DNA of 64,000 nucleotides from CAZEJS01 sp964512645 (GTDB lineage: Bacteria > Actinomycetota > Geothermincolia > Fen-727 > Anoxymicrobiaceae), in contig CAZEJS010000008.1 of NCBI GenBank assembly GCA_964512645.1, positions 27,849-91,848 of the forward strand, given 5' to 3'. Below the pieces are notes generated by a model that did not search any database, had not been told where the DNA came from, and saw only the letters and a program-made list of their open reading frames with translations. Of this stretch, positions 26,597 through 35,464 are shown in pieces. Every line of letters starts with the position of its first letter. Within the stretch, counting starts at the first letter, position 1. The position numbers and the translations under genes are program-made.

Positions 26597-27244
26597 GTGA
26601 ACGAGGAAATATTCGACTTGCTGCGATTCTACGGCTTGAGCTGGGGAGAGAAGAAGGCTGAGAGGCTGGACGGATACCGTGGTCTCCTGGAATCGAGGCG
26701 GAGATGGGGGTCTCTAGCTTCGGAGGGCATGCAAGGCAGATGGAAGACGGTTCTGGCAGAGTCGCTTGCGGCGGCGCAGGCGTGCGACTTGCCCGCGGGA
26801 TCCCGGGCCGTTGATTTAGGCTCGGGAGGGGGGCTGCTGGGAATTCCGCTGGCGATAGTCAGACCGAACATGGACGTCTGCCTGGTGGAATCGCGATCGC
26901 GCAAGGCGGCTTTTCTGGCCGAAGCCGCCGGAGCGCTGGACCTCGAGAACGTGACGGTCAGAAATGTCAGAGCTCAGTCACTCCTCGGCGTTGAGATTTT
27001 CGACCTCGCGGTATCGAGAGCAGCGGGCAAGCTGGCGGAGACTGGACCGCTGGCATTGGGCCTCCTGAAGCGGGGAGGCAGGTACGTAGCGTTGAAGTCC
27101 TCGGCCCCCGCGCAGGAAGCGGAGGAAGCGCTGGAGGCTATCGAGGGAGCAGGCGGCCGCCTGGCGGGGTTTCGCCCGGTAGCGTTCCCGGCCGGCACCG
27201 GTGCCGGAGGAGGCGCCTCGCTTGTCCTCGTCGAGAAGTTGTAA
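26597..27244 (+). CDS. rsmG: 16S rRNA (guanine-N7) methyltransferase RsmG
   Basis: A 215-residue SAM-dependent methyltransferase that methylates G527 of 16S rRNA. The SAM-binding motif VDLGSGGGLLGIPLAI lies near residues 73-88. VCLVESRSRKAAFL near 96 and VSRAAGKL near 139 match GidB/RsmG. GTG start after GAGGAG. It heads the rsmG-parA-parB group, the usual arrangement beside oriC. Confidence 0.95.
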   Translation: MNEEIFDLLRFYGLSWGEKKAERLDGYRGLLESRRRWGSLASEGMQGRWKTVLAESLAAAQACDLPAGSRAVDLGSGGGLLGIPLAIVRPNMDVCLVESRSRKAAFLAEAAGALDLENVTVRNVRAQSLLGVEIFDLAVSRAAGKLAETGPLALGLLKRGGRYVALKSSAPAQEAEEALEAIEGAGGRLAGFRPVAFPAGTGAGGGASLVLVEKL

Positions 27245-27283
27245 GATACTGAGCGCCGGTCTCTCGGCCGAGGGAGAAGACGA

Positions 27284-28102
<819 letters not shown>

Positions 28103-29013
28103 CGTCCTCATAGGTTCGGCCGCCGCGACCGAGGGCAACCGGCTGGAAGACATCCCTGTCGGCGATATCCGGCCCAATCCCCGGCAGCCGCGCAAGAAGA
28201 TCGACCGGGAGGCTCTCGACGAGATGGTCAGGTCGGTCGAGACGTTCGGCGTCGTTCAGCCGGTCATCGTCAGACCGGTTGGCACCGAGTACGAACTCAT
28301 CGCGGGAGAGCGGAGGTGGAGGGCGGCACGGGAGGCGGGCCTGGAAACGGTCCCGGCGGTCGTCAGGCAGTCGACCGAGACGGACTCCCTGGAGATGGCG
28401 CTCATCGAGAACCTTCACAGGGCGGACCTGAACGGCATAGAGGAAGCCAACGCCTACCAGCAGCTCCTCGAGGATTTCGCCATAACCCACGAGGAGCTTT
28501 CGAAGAAGGTCGGCAGAAGTCGCGCCGCGGTCACCAACACACTCAGGCTCCTGCAACTGCCGGCCCGAATCCAGAAGGAAGTCATGGAGGAGAGGATCTC
28601 CACGGGTCACGCGAGGGCGCTGCTGGCGTTTCAGGAAAATCCCTCCCGGCAGGACTCCTTGTGTTCGAGGATAATCGCCGAGGGGCTCTCGGTGCGACAG
28701 GTCGAGGAGTTGTCCCAGGAGGGCCGGACCGTGCAGGAAGAATCTCCGGCCGCCGGAAGCGCACAGAGAGCCCAGCCGCCCGAGGAGGCCCTGGAGATGT
28801 TCGCCCGACTGCAGGAAGCGCTCGAGACGAGGGTCAAAGGCTCGGTCGGCAAGCGCAGGGGACGAGTGGTGATCGAATTCCGGAACATGCAGGACCTTCG
28901 CAGGATCTTCCAGTTGATCGTTCCCGGAGCCGGACAGGACGCGGGGGAAGCCTCAGAAGAGGACGCCGGGGGAGTTTCTAAAGAGGACGCGGGGGCCTGA
29001 AGGGCTTCCGGCA

Positions 29014-30468
29014 TCAGACTGGCAGGCGGTACAGGGCCATGCGGGCCTGGAGGGCCACCCTCTCGTCGCTGTCGAGCGAAGTCGTGGCAAGCGCGTCTGC
29101 CGCCGATGAGTCGCCAATTGCCCCGAGCTCCCTGACGGCGAAAAACCTTTCCCCGGCGTCGTTCGAGGCGAGCATCTCCAGGAGGGCCGCGGCCATCGGT
29201 TTGGTGTCCTGCGGGCCCCCCAGGTACCGGGGCCGTGCGCCGATCATGGCAATGTCCACCGCCGGCTTCCCGCCGCGGCCGGGCCAGGCGAGCGCCAGGG
29301 AGACGGCAGCGGCGCGCCCCGGCGGGGTCCGCCCGTCTTCGGCGGCACAGAGGGCCTGTCGCGCCTTATCAGCCCTAACCCACGACAGCGCCCGGGCGGC
29401 GTTGATTTTCCAACGCTCGTCCCCTTCGCTCAGCGCTTCCAAAAGAACGTCGAGCGCGGTAACGTGGCCGGCGAGTCCCAGGGCGCAGGCGGAAGCCCAG
29501 CGGACGGGGGCGTATTCGTCCGCCAGCAGAAAGCCCAGCGCTGAGAGCGACTCCGCAGAACCGTTCTCCATGAGCGCGATCGAAGCAGCCGCCCGCAGGT
29601 GAACGTCGGCCTTCACGACAAGGGTCAGCAGAGGGACGGCGGAGGCGCCGCCCCCAGCCAGGAGGCGCAGCGCCGAAAGGGAGGGCACGTGGTCTCCCGC
29701 TTCGAGTACCCGCCCGAGAAGCGGGACGGCTTCATCAGGCGAGCCGGCCTCGATCAGCGCGGCAGCGCTCGCGAGCAGACGGAGGGCGCCGGCTTCTGTA
29801 GTCGGCATGGCTTCGGCTGCCGCGGCTCGCGCCGCACGGTCCATGCCCGTGAGCGCCTCGCGGGCGATCGCGGAGACGCCGACGCGGCGGGAAGAAAGAG
29901 CCTCCTTCAGGGCCGCGCTCCCCTCAGGGCCGCGCAAGGCAAGGCATGACGCCGCCGCCCGGCGGACGGTCTCCTGCGGCGGCTCGGTGAGCGCGCGGGA
30001 AAGCGCCGCGACGGGAAAGGAGCCGCCCAGCCGGTGGATGGCGACCGAGGCCGCCGACGCGGAGAAGTAGTCCCCGCCCGCAACGGCATGGTCCAGCAGG
30101 CGGCTGAAAGAACCCGCGTCGCAGGCGAACGACAGGGCGCCCAGCAGGGCGGCGCGCACGCGCGCGTCCCGCTCGAGCTCCAGCTCGTCGAGCAGCATCG
30201 ATGCCACGGCGGCATCCTCGACCTGAAGGCAGCGCTCGGCCAGGATGCTCCCGGGCGTTGCCGAGCGAAGCTTCTCCAGCAGCGCCGGGGCCGCGTCCGG
30301 CAGTAAGCGGCGCAGCGCCCGCGCGGCCGCCCTCGATACCGTCCCGGAACCGTGATCCAGCAGGCCCGCCAGGCGCGGGAAGTCACGCTCGGAGGCGGCG
30401 CGGGCGACCCGGTCGAGCCCGTCCCTGACTCCCGCCATGCCGTCCCCGGCAATCGCTCTTCTTGCCAC
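29014..30468 (-). CDS. HEAT-repeat protein
   Basis: A 484-residue, alanine- and leucine-rich protein built of about 12-14 HEAT-like helical repeats of roughly 31 residues (for example ALRLLAGGGASAVPLL and ALGLAGHVTALDVLLEAL). Such solenoids bind proteins or act as lyase-like subunits; no catalytic residue or signal peptide is seen. It is convergent with parB, only 13 bases apart. GTG start after GGGGAGG. Specific function unknown. Confidence 0.75.
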   Translation of the reverse strand: MARRAIAGDGMAGVRDGLDRVARAASERDFPRLAGLLDHGSGTVSRAAARALRRLLPDAAPALLEKLRSATPGSILAERCLQVEDAAVASMLLDELELERDARVRAALLGALSFACDAGSFSRLLDHAVAGGDYFSASAASVAIHRLGGSFPVAALSRALTEPPQETVRRAAASCLALRGPEGSAALKEALSSRRVGVSAIAREALTGMDRAARAAAAEAMPTTEAGALRLLASAAALIEAGSPDEAVPLLGRVLEAGDHVPSLSALRLLAGGGASAVPLLTLVVKADVHLRAAASIALMENGSAESLSALGFLLADEYAPVRWASACALGLAGHVTALDVLLEALSEGDERWKINAARALSWVRADKARQALCAAEDGRTPPGRAAAVSLALAWPGRGGKPAVDIAMIGARPRYLGGPQDTKPMAAALLEMLASNDAGERFFAVRELGAIGDSSAADALATTSLDSDERVALQARMALYRLPV

Positions 30469-30811
30469 GACAACCTCCCCCGAGACCCTTCTGCGCCCGC
30501 GGAACGAATCATAACGGGTGGAGACTGCACCGGGGAAGGGCGGGGGGGGGGGGCGGAATGAAAGACGGCCGGGTGGCGTCCAGCGGAAAAGACCCAGCGG
30601 GGTCGAAACCCCGTGGCAGGTGATGCAGAGAGGAAATGTGCAAGCGTCAGGGACGAAGCTTCACGTGCGAAAAGTTCTCCGGGGCGCGGTTTCAGAGCCG
30701 GGAACATGACAGGCTTTCCCCCACGGGTGTAACCTTGGAACACGGCCTGTCAGGGAGAGGCGCCTTGTCACCGGGTGGGCCTGGGCTCCGGCTCCAAAGG
30801 ATGGGAGAGCG
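30469..30811. other. spacer between the HEAT gene and the glycosyltransferase locus
   Basis: 343 bases between divergent genes, so both promoters should lie here. The striking feature is a G12 homopolymer (30542-30553). I see no clear -10/-35 pair. Confidence 0.5.
30542..30553. repeat. G12 homopolymer tract
   Basis: Twelve consecutive G on the plus strand, flanked by further G-rich sequence. It lies 74 bases upstream of the HEAT gene start and about 260 bases upstream of the first glycosyltransferase. Tracts of this length are prone to slippage and are used for on/off switching of surface genes in several bacteria; the effect here is inferred. Tract length in an assembly may be wrong by one or two. 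Confidence 0.8.
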
Positions 30812-31864
30812 ATGGCTCGAGAGCATCAACGCGGAATGAGGCCCCCGGTCCCCATAGTGGTAGTGCTCTACCACCGTGAAGAAGAGGCAGGGAAGATGTT
30901 CCGCCAGCTCTCCAGGGTGACCGGCAACTACTCCCTGATAATCGTGAACAACGGGTTTGACGACCACGGGCTCGTCAAGGAGCTCGAGCCCCTCCATTAC
31001 GTTGAGAACCTGGAAAATACCGGTGCCATCCGTGGCATCAACCAGGGTCTCGATCTCGCGGAGGGAAAATACGCAGCAGTCCTGCACAGCGACGTCCTCA
31101 TCTACGACGAGGGCTGGCTGGACCACATCGTGGAGTTCATGGACAGGAGGCCGGACGTAGGGCTGGTGGGGCTTCAAGGCGCTCATACAGTGCGGGACGA
31201 TGGACACTTCGAGTTCGAGACCAACATCGTCGATGACATGGGGCTATGCCCGGTGAGCCTGCGCCCGACCTGGCGCTTGACGGAGGCCGCGATGATCGAC
31301 GGCGTCGGCTGGGTCATGCGCAACGACGGGACGCGCCTCGACGAGCGGTACGGCCTGATGCACTGCTACGACCTCGATCTCTCCCTTCAGTACTTACGCC
31401 GCGGGCTCAGGGTGTACGTGCTGGCGGCCGGATTTCACCACCTTATCCAGGAGCTGGGAGGCCCCGTTGAGATCAGCCGCTCGTCCCGGGGGCGCCCTGA
31501 CTACCTTTGCCGGGTCGGCGGAGACGACGAACTTTACCACGAGAGGACAACCGAGCAGTTGAGGTCGAAGTGGGAGGGCATGCTGCCGGTTACCAGGGGC
31601 TTCAGGGACGAGGCTTACGGTTTTGCCCGGATGCTGGAGTTACGGGAGGACGTGGAGCGGATGGAGGAGGCCGTCGCGAAACTCCGGGAGGCGACGGGCG
31701 TGCTCCAGGAACAGGTCAGGCTGAAACGGCTCGAAGCAGGAGCGGCCACGAGGTACCTCCGAGAGATAGAAAGCTGCCGCGACCGCCAGAGGATGGAACT
31801 GCGCAAGGTGTCCGTCGAGGCGGAAGCCCTGAAGGGGCGGGCAAAGAGCTCCTTCCGCGGGTAA
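30812..31864 (+). CDS. GT2-type glycosyltransferase, cassette copy 1
   Basis: A 350-residue GT-A fold transferase. The N-terminal nucleotide-sugar part has IVVVLYHREEE, IVNNGFDD, NTGAIRGINQGL (about 75-86) and the metal-site-like LHSDVLIYDEGW near 96. A C-terminal coiled coil covers about residues 270-345. Residues 10-119 are encoded by DNA identical to the starts of the two glycosyltransferases at 32976-34082 and 34084-35205, and 31293-31397 is identical to part of the latter. The rest diverges. Acceptor and donor sugars are unknown. Orientation is opposite to the other two copies. Confidence 0.85.
   Translation: MAREHQRGMRPPVPIVVVLYHREEEAGKMFRQLSRVTGNYSLIIVNNGFDDHGLVKELEPLHYVENLENTGAIRGINQGLDLAEGKYAAVLHSDVLIYDEGWLDHIVEFMDRRPDVGLVGLQGAHTVRDDGHFEFETNIVDDMGLCPVSLRPTWRLTEAAMIDGVGWVMRNDGTRLDERYGLMHCYDLDLSLQYLRRGLRVYVLAAGFHHLIQELGGPVEISRSSRGRPDYLCRVGGDDELYHERTTEQLRSKWEGMLPVTRGFRDEAYGFARMLELREDVERMEEAVAKLREATGVLQEQVRLKRLEAGAATRYLREIESCRDRQRMELRKVSVEAEALKGRAKSSFRG
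30839..31170 (+). repeat. identical 332-bp glycosyltransferase 5' cassette, copy A1
   Basis: Identical base for base to 33739-34070 (inverted) and, over 331 bases, to 34826-35156 (inverted). It starts 27 bases into the gene and ends after GGGCTGGTGGG. Synonymous positions do not differ either, so exchange is recent or ongoing. Confidence 0.95.
31293..31397 (+). repeat. 105-bp shared block, copy B1
   Basis: Identical to 34599-34703 (inverted) but absent from the middle glycosyltransferase. It encodes about 35 residues with the GVGWVMRNDGTRLDERYG segment. A second exchange tract downstream of the main cassette. Confidence 0.9.
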
Positions 31865-31867
31865 CCG

Positions 31868-32860
31868 TCAACCGTCGTTGATCCTGTTCTCGAGGACCTC
31901 CAGGCGCGCCAGGATCTCGGAGGCGCTTGCCCGCTCGAGCTCGCCTTGCGCCCTCAGCTTCAGGACCTCTCCCTCGAGCTCGGCCAGGTACCCGGTCTTC
32001 TTCGCGAGCTCTTCCTCTAGCTTCAACGCGTATTCGTTTACCCGCTTGCTCTCCTCCAGCACCTGCCGTGTTTGATCGACCATGGCCGCCAGGCTGGCGT
32101 TTTCCTGCTCGAGCCTGGCCAGCTTCCTCTCCGCGTCCGCTTTCTCCCGCGAAAGCCGTTGGACCTGCCGGGCGTCACTGGCGGGAAACGCCTTCAGAAC
32201 GTACTGAAAAGCGACGGCCTCCCAACTGGCGAACGCTTTGAGGACTTCTTCCATGTTGGCCAGTCCTAGCGGGTTGAGAGCGCTCTTGATATCGTTCCAG
32301 TTGATAACGGTCTCCGTCCAGTCGACCGCGTCCACGTAATAACCGCAGCACTCGAGCAGTTCGACGGCGCTCTTTCTGGTGAAGAACCGGAGGTGCGTTT
32401 CATCGAGGATTCCGGCGTCCATGTAGTCGAACTCGCCCAGCAGGAGCTTCAGCCTTATCGAAACGTGCGCGACGTTGGGGACCGAAACCAGTACATAGCC
32501 CCCCGGCGACAGGAGCTCTCTCGTCTGGACCAGGATGCCCCGGGGGTCCTTGAGGTGCTCAATGATGTCCCCGAACAGGCCCACGTCATATCTTTCGCCC
32601 CCCAGGGCGGTCGTGAGGTCGAGATCGTCGATATCGCCGACAACGACCCGGTCGCACACGGCTTTCGCTTTCTCCGCCGCGTCGGCGTCCAGTTCTATTC
32701 CGAGGACATAACAGCCGTTCTTCTTCAGTTCCTTCGAAACGAGGCCGGTCCAGCACCCGAAATCGACGACCCGCTTGTTCACGCCACAAAGAGATATCAG
32801 CTTGGCGTGGGAACCTCCTTCTCGGGTCGGATCGGCCCTGCTGTACAGCTCATTCCCCAT
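31868..32860 (-). CDS. SAM-dependent methyltransferase with C-terminal coiled coil
   Basis: A 330-residue class I methyltransferase. The SAM motif is VVDFGCWTGLVSKEL (about residues 31-45). An acidic GIELDADA lies near 55, and a GDIIEHLKDPRG motif near 96. LSPGGYVLVSVPN follows near 117. Residues from about 225 form a long charged coiled coil. It lies between two glycosyltransferase genes, converging on the first with only three bases between stops. It probably methylates a sugar or glycan end, or acts as chain-length cap, but the substrate is unknown. Confidence 0.82.
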   Translation of the reverse strand: MGNELYSRADPTREGGSHAKLISLCGVNKRVVDFGCWTGLVSKELKKNGCYVLGIELDADAAEKAKAVCDRVVVGDIDDLDLTTALGGERYDVGLFGDIIEHLKDPRGILVQTRELLSPGGYVLVSVPNVAHVSIRLKLLLGEFDYMDAGILDETHLRFFTRKSAVELLECCGYYVDAVDWTETVINWNDIKSALNPLGLANMEEVLKAFASWEAVAFQYVLKAFPASDARQVQRLSREKADAERKLARLEQENASLAAMVDQTRQVLEESKRVNEYALKLEEELAKKTGYLAELEGEVLKLRAQGELERASASEILARLEVLENRINDG

Positions 32861-32975
32861 GAAAATTACCTCCCTGGATGCGATCGGCCACGCCCGTCAG
32901 GGTGACGCAAGGCCCTGTCGCGCCGGCCCCTCCGTCCCTCCGTGTTATCGGCCGGAATGGCCGCCAAGCGATATC

Positions 32976-34082
32976 TTACAACCGGGGGATCCCCCTTCTG
33001 ACGTATGCGGCCGACTTGTTGAGGGCCTTCAACATGCCCCGTGTCCGTGCGTGGTGCACGAACCTGGACAACAGGCTTCGCGGAGCGGGAGTGAGGACCG
33101 TCTCCCCGACCTCTGCCGGCACGCCGGTCACAGGCGAAGCGAGCGCACCCTCGAGAGCCATGTAGTAGAGGTTCAAAAATTCCAGTTCCGCCTGGCCGGC
33201 CGCGTACTCCCCCTCGAGTTCCCGCGCCCTCTCGGCAAGCGACTCCAGCTCGCAATCCGTGCGCCGTGCCTCTTCGGCCAACTTCTTGTACCTGTCCTCG
33301 AGATGGCTGTAACGGAGGCGCAGTTCGTCCAGCCTGGCCCCCATCTGCTTCGTCTCGGCAGCAAAACGCTTCTCGTCGGAATAGGCCCTCTCCAGCGGGA
33401 GGAGCCCTGACCATTTCTCGGCCAGACGGGCCCTGGATTCCGTATCCACGTCGTCCTCACCGGACCCCTGACACTCATGTTCGACGTTCGCGGAATAGAC
33501 ATTGAAGCCGAGCTCTTGATATTGGAAAGAGAGGTCAACGGCAGCCCGGCCCGGGACCGTGTCGCACGACTCGTCGAGCCTAATTACGCCCGCACGAGAA
33601 ACCCAGCCCGCCCCCTTGATCGCCGCAACCTCGGTGAATCTCCAGACGGGTTGGTCCGGCCGCCACCCTTCCATGTCGACCTCATCGACCGCGCGCCGGC
33701 AGCTTCCGTCGACCTCCACCCGGTGGAATCCCCCCAGTCCCACCAGCCCTACGTCCGGCCTCCTGTCCATGAACTCCACGATGTGGTCCAGCCAGCCCTC
33801 GTCGTAGATGAGGACGTCGCTGTGCAGGACTGCTGCGTATTTTCCCTCCGCGAGATCGAGACCCTGGTTGATGCCACGGATGGCACCGGTATTTTCCAGG
33901 TTCTCAACGTAATGGAGGGGCTCGAGCTCCTTGACGAGCCCGTGGTCGTCAAACCCGTTGTTCACGATTATCAGGGAGTAGTTGCCGGTCACCCTGGAGA
34001 GCTGGCGGAACATCTTCCCTGCCTCTTCTTCACGGTGGTAGAGCACTACCACTATGGGGACCGGGGGCCTATCAACTTTCAT
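32976..34082 (-). CDS. GT2-type glycosyltransferase, cassette copy 2
   Basis: A 368-residue relative of the protein at 30812. Its first ~115 residues come from identical DNA (33739-34070). The remainder is largely different (for example FTEVAAIKGAGWVSRAGVIRLDE) and it lacks the 105-base shared block. The C-terminal part contains a coiled coil (about 240-300). It starts one base after the stop of the upstream glycosyltransferase, so the two are co-transcribed. Start ATG 34082. Confidence 0.85.
   Translation of the reverse strand: MKVDRPPVPIVVVLYHREEEAGKMFRQLSRVTGNYSLIIVNNGFDDHGLVKELEPLHYVENLENTGAIRGINQGLDLAEGKYAAVLHSDVLIYDEGWLDHIVEFMDRRPDVGLVGLGGFHRVEVDGSCRRAVDEVDMEGWRPDQPVWRFTEVAAIKGAGWVSRAGVIRLDESCDTVPGRAAVDLSFQYQELGFNVYSANVEHECQGSGEDDVDTESRARLAEKWSGLLPLERAYSDEKRFAAETKQMGARLDELRLRYSHLEDRYKKLAEEARRTDCELESLAERARELEGEYAAGQAELEFLNLYYMALEGALASPVTGVPAEVGETVLTPAPRSLLSRFVHHARTRGMLKALNKSAAYVRRGIPRL
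33739..34070 (-). repeat. identical 332-bp glycosyltransferase 5' cassette, copy A2
   Basis: Inverted relative to copy A1 and direct relative to copy A3. Shares five further bases (ACTGG) with A3 at its gene-proximal end. Confidence 0.95.
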
Positions 34083-34083
34083 C

Positions 34084-35205
34084 TCATTTGACCTGTTCGT
34101 TGTAATCAGTGACGGAATCAGCCCGCCCTGGAAAGCGATGTTCCAGGGCAGCGGCCCCGGGAGGCACGCGAAGACCTGATTCCATGCGGGATATGTCGTC
34201 CTTCAGCCTGTTACGTTCGGATTCGACGAGGCGAACTTCTTTCTGCAGCCTTTCAACGTACTCAATTCCTTCCCGGAGCGCCTTCTGCTTGTTCCCGTTC
34301 GCTGTTTCGAGCCGAACGACAGCGTCCCGCACTGATTGTGCCCGCGACCTCAGCTCCTCGACAGAAGCCTTCAGGAGCCTTTCCAGTTCGAACGAACAGC
34401 CCTCGTCCCTGAAGCCCCTGGTAATTGGCAACAGGGAGCACCACTTCTCGGCCAGCCTCTTCTTTGCTTCGTTGTAATACGCGGCATCGTCGCCCCCGAC
34501 GCTCTTCAGGTATTCCATGCATGAACGGGACGACAGGGAGAAGTCGTCCGCGAAATGAAACACGGCAACAGAGGCGGCAAATACCCGGTGCCCCCCTTGT
34601 AAGTACTGAAGGGAGAGATCGAGGTCGTAGCAGTGCATCAGGCCGTACCGCTCGTCGAGGCGCGTCCCGTCGTTGCGCATGACCCAGCCGACGCCGTCGA
34701 TCACCGCCACCTCGGTGAAGCGCCAGGTGGGCCGACAGTAAAGGGGACTTACCGTTCTGTTGTTGTAGACAGTTGACTCGTTAATATAATTGCCGTCGTT
34801 CCCGAGCGAGTGCCGGCCGGCCAGTCCCACCAGCCCTACGTCCGGCCTCCTGTCCATGAACTCCACGATGTGGTCCAGCCAGCCCTCGTCGTAGATGAGG
34901 ACGTCGCTGTGCAGGACTGCTGCGTATTTTCCCTCCGCGAGATCGAGACCCTGGTTGATGCCACGGATGGCACCGGTATTTTCCAGGTTCTCAACGTAAT
35001 GGAGGGGCTCGAGCTCCTTGACGAGCCCGTGGTCGTCAAACCCGTTGTTCACGATTATCAGGGAGTAGTTGCCGGTCACCCTGGAGAGCTGGCGGAACAT
35101 CTTCCCTGCCTCTTCTTCACGGTGGTAGAGCACTACCACTATGGGGACCGGGGGCCCTGGACCTTCTATGTCGCCCGATTCATTTGCTGCCGGCATGATT
35201 TCCAT
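34084..35205 (-). CDS. GT2-type glycosyltransferase, cassette copy 3
   Basis: A 373-residue third member. The N-terminal cassette (34826-35156) is the same as in the other two, preceded by a unique 16-residue leader. The middle carries the 105-base block shared with copy 1. The C-terminal third is unique and ends in a coiled coil (about 285-350). It is transcribed with copy 2. The 259-base spacer upstream separates it from the two-domain glycosyltransferase gene. Confidence 0.85.
   Translation of the reverse strand: MEIMPAANESGDIEGPGPPVPIVVVLYHREEEAGKMFRQLSRVTGNYSLIIVNNGFDDHGLVKELEPLHYVENLENTGAIRGINQGLDLAEGKYAAVLHSDVLIYDEGWLDHIVEFMDRRPDVGLVGLAGRHSLGNDGNYINESTVYNNRTVSPLYCRPTWRFTEVAVIDGVGWVMRNDGTRLDERYGLMHCYDLDLSLQYLQGGHRVFAASVAVFHFADDFSLSSRSCMEYLKSVGGDDAAYYNEAKKRLAEKWCSLLPITRGFRDEGCSFELERLLKASVEELRSRAQSVRDAVVRLETANGNKQKALREGIEYVERLQKEVRLVESERNRLKDDISRMESGLRVPPGAAALEHRFPGRADSVTDYNEQVK
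34599..34703 (-). repeat. 105-bp shared block, copy B2
   Basis: Identical to 31293-31397 in inverted orientation. Confidence 0.9.
34826..35156 (-). repeat. identical 331-bp glycosyltransferase 5' cassette, copy A3
   Basis: Direct repeat of copy A2, 1087 bases apart. Recombination between them would delete one gene's worth of DNA and leave a hybrid, in-frame glycosyltransferase. Confidence 0.95.
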
Positions 35206-35464
35206 CTTCGGCCGAGAAAGCAGGAACGGTTGCCACGATGCGACAACCGATTATAGCACTTCCAGGCGGGGTCAGCCGCTTCTGTCAAGCCGACTGAGAT
35301 ACGGAGAAGGGCAGACGCGGCCATCTGGAGCGTCGTGAGAATAATGACGCGCGCCGGAATCCGCCGAACACGATCGAGGGCAGCGTTTCCGACGCTTCCC
35401 GGCGGTAGAGGACCATCCGTTTTCCGCCGATGCGGCCGGCGTTGCTTGTCTCCACGACCGCGCG

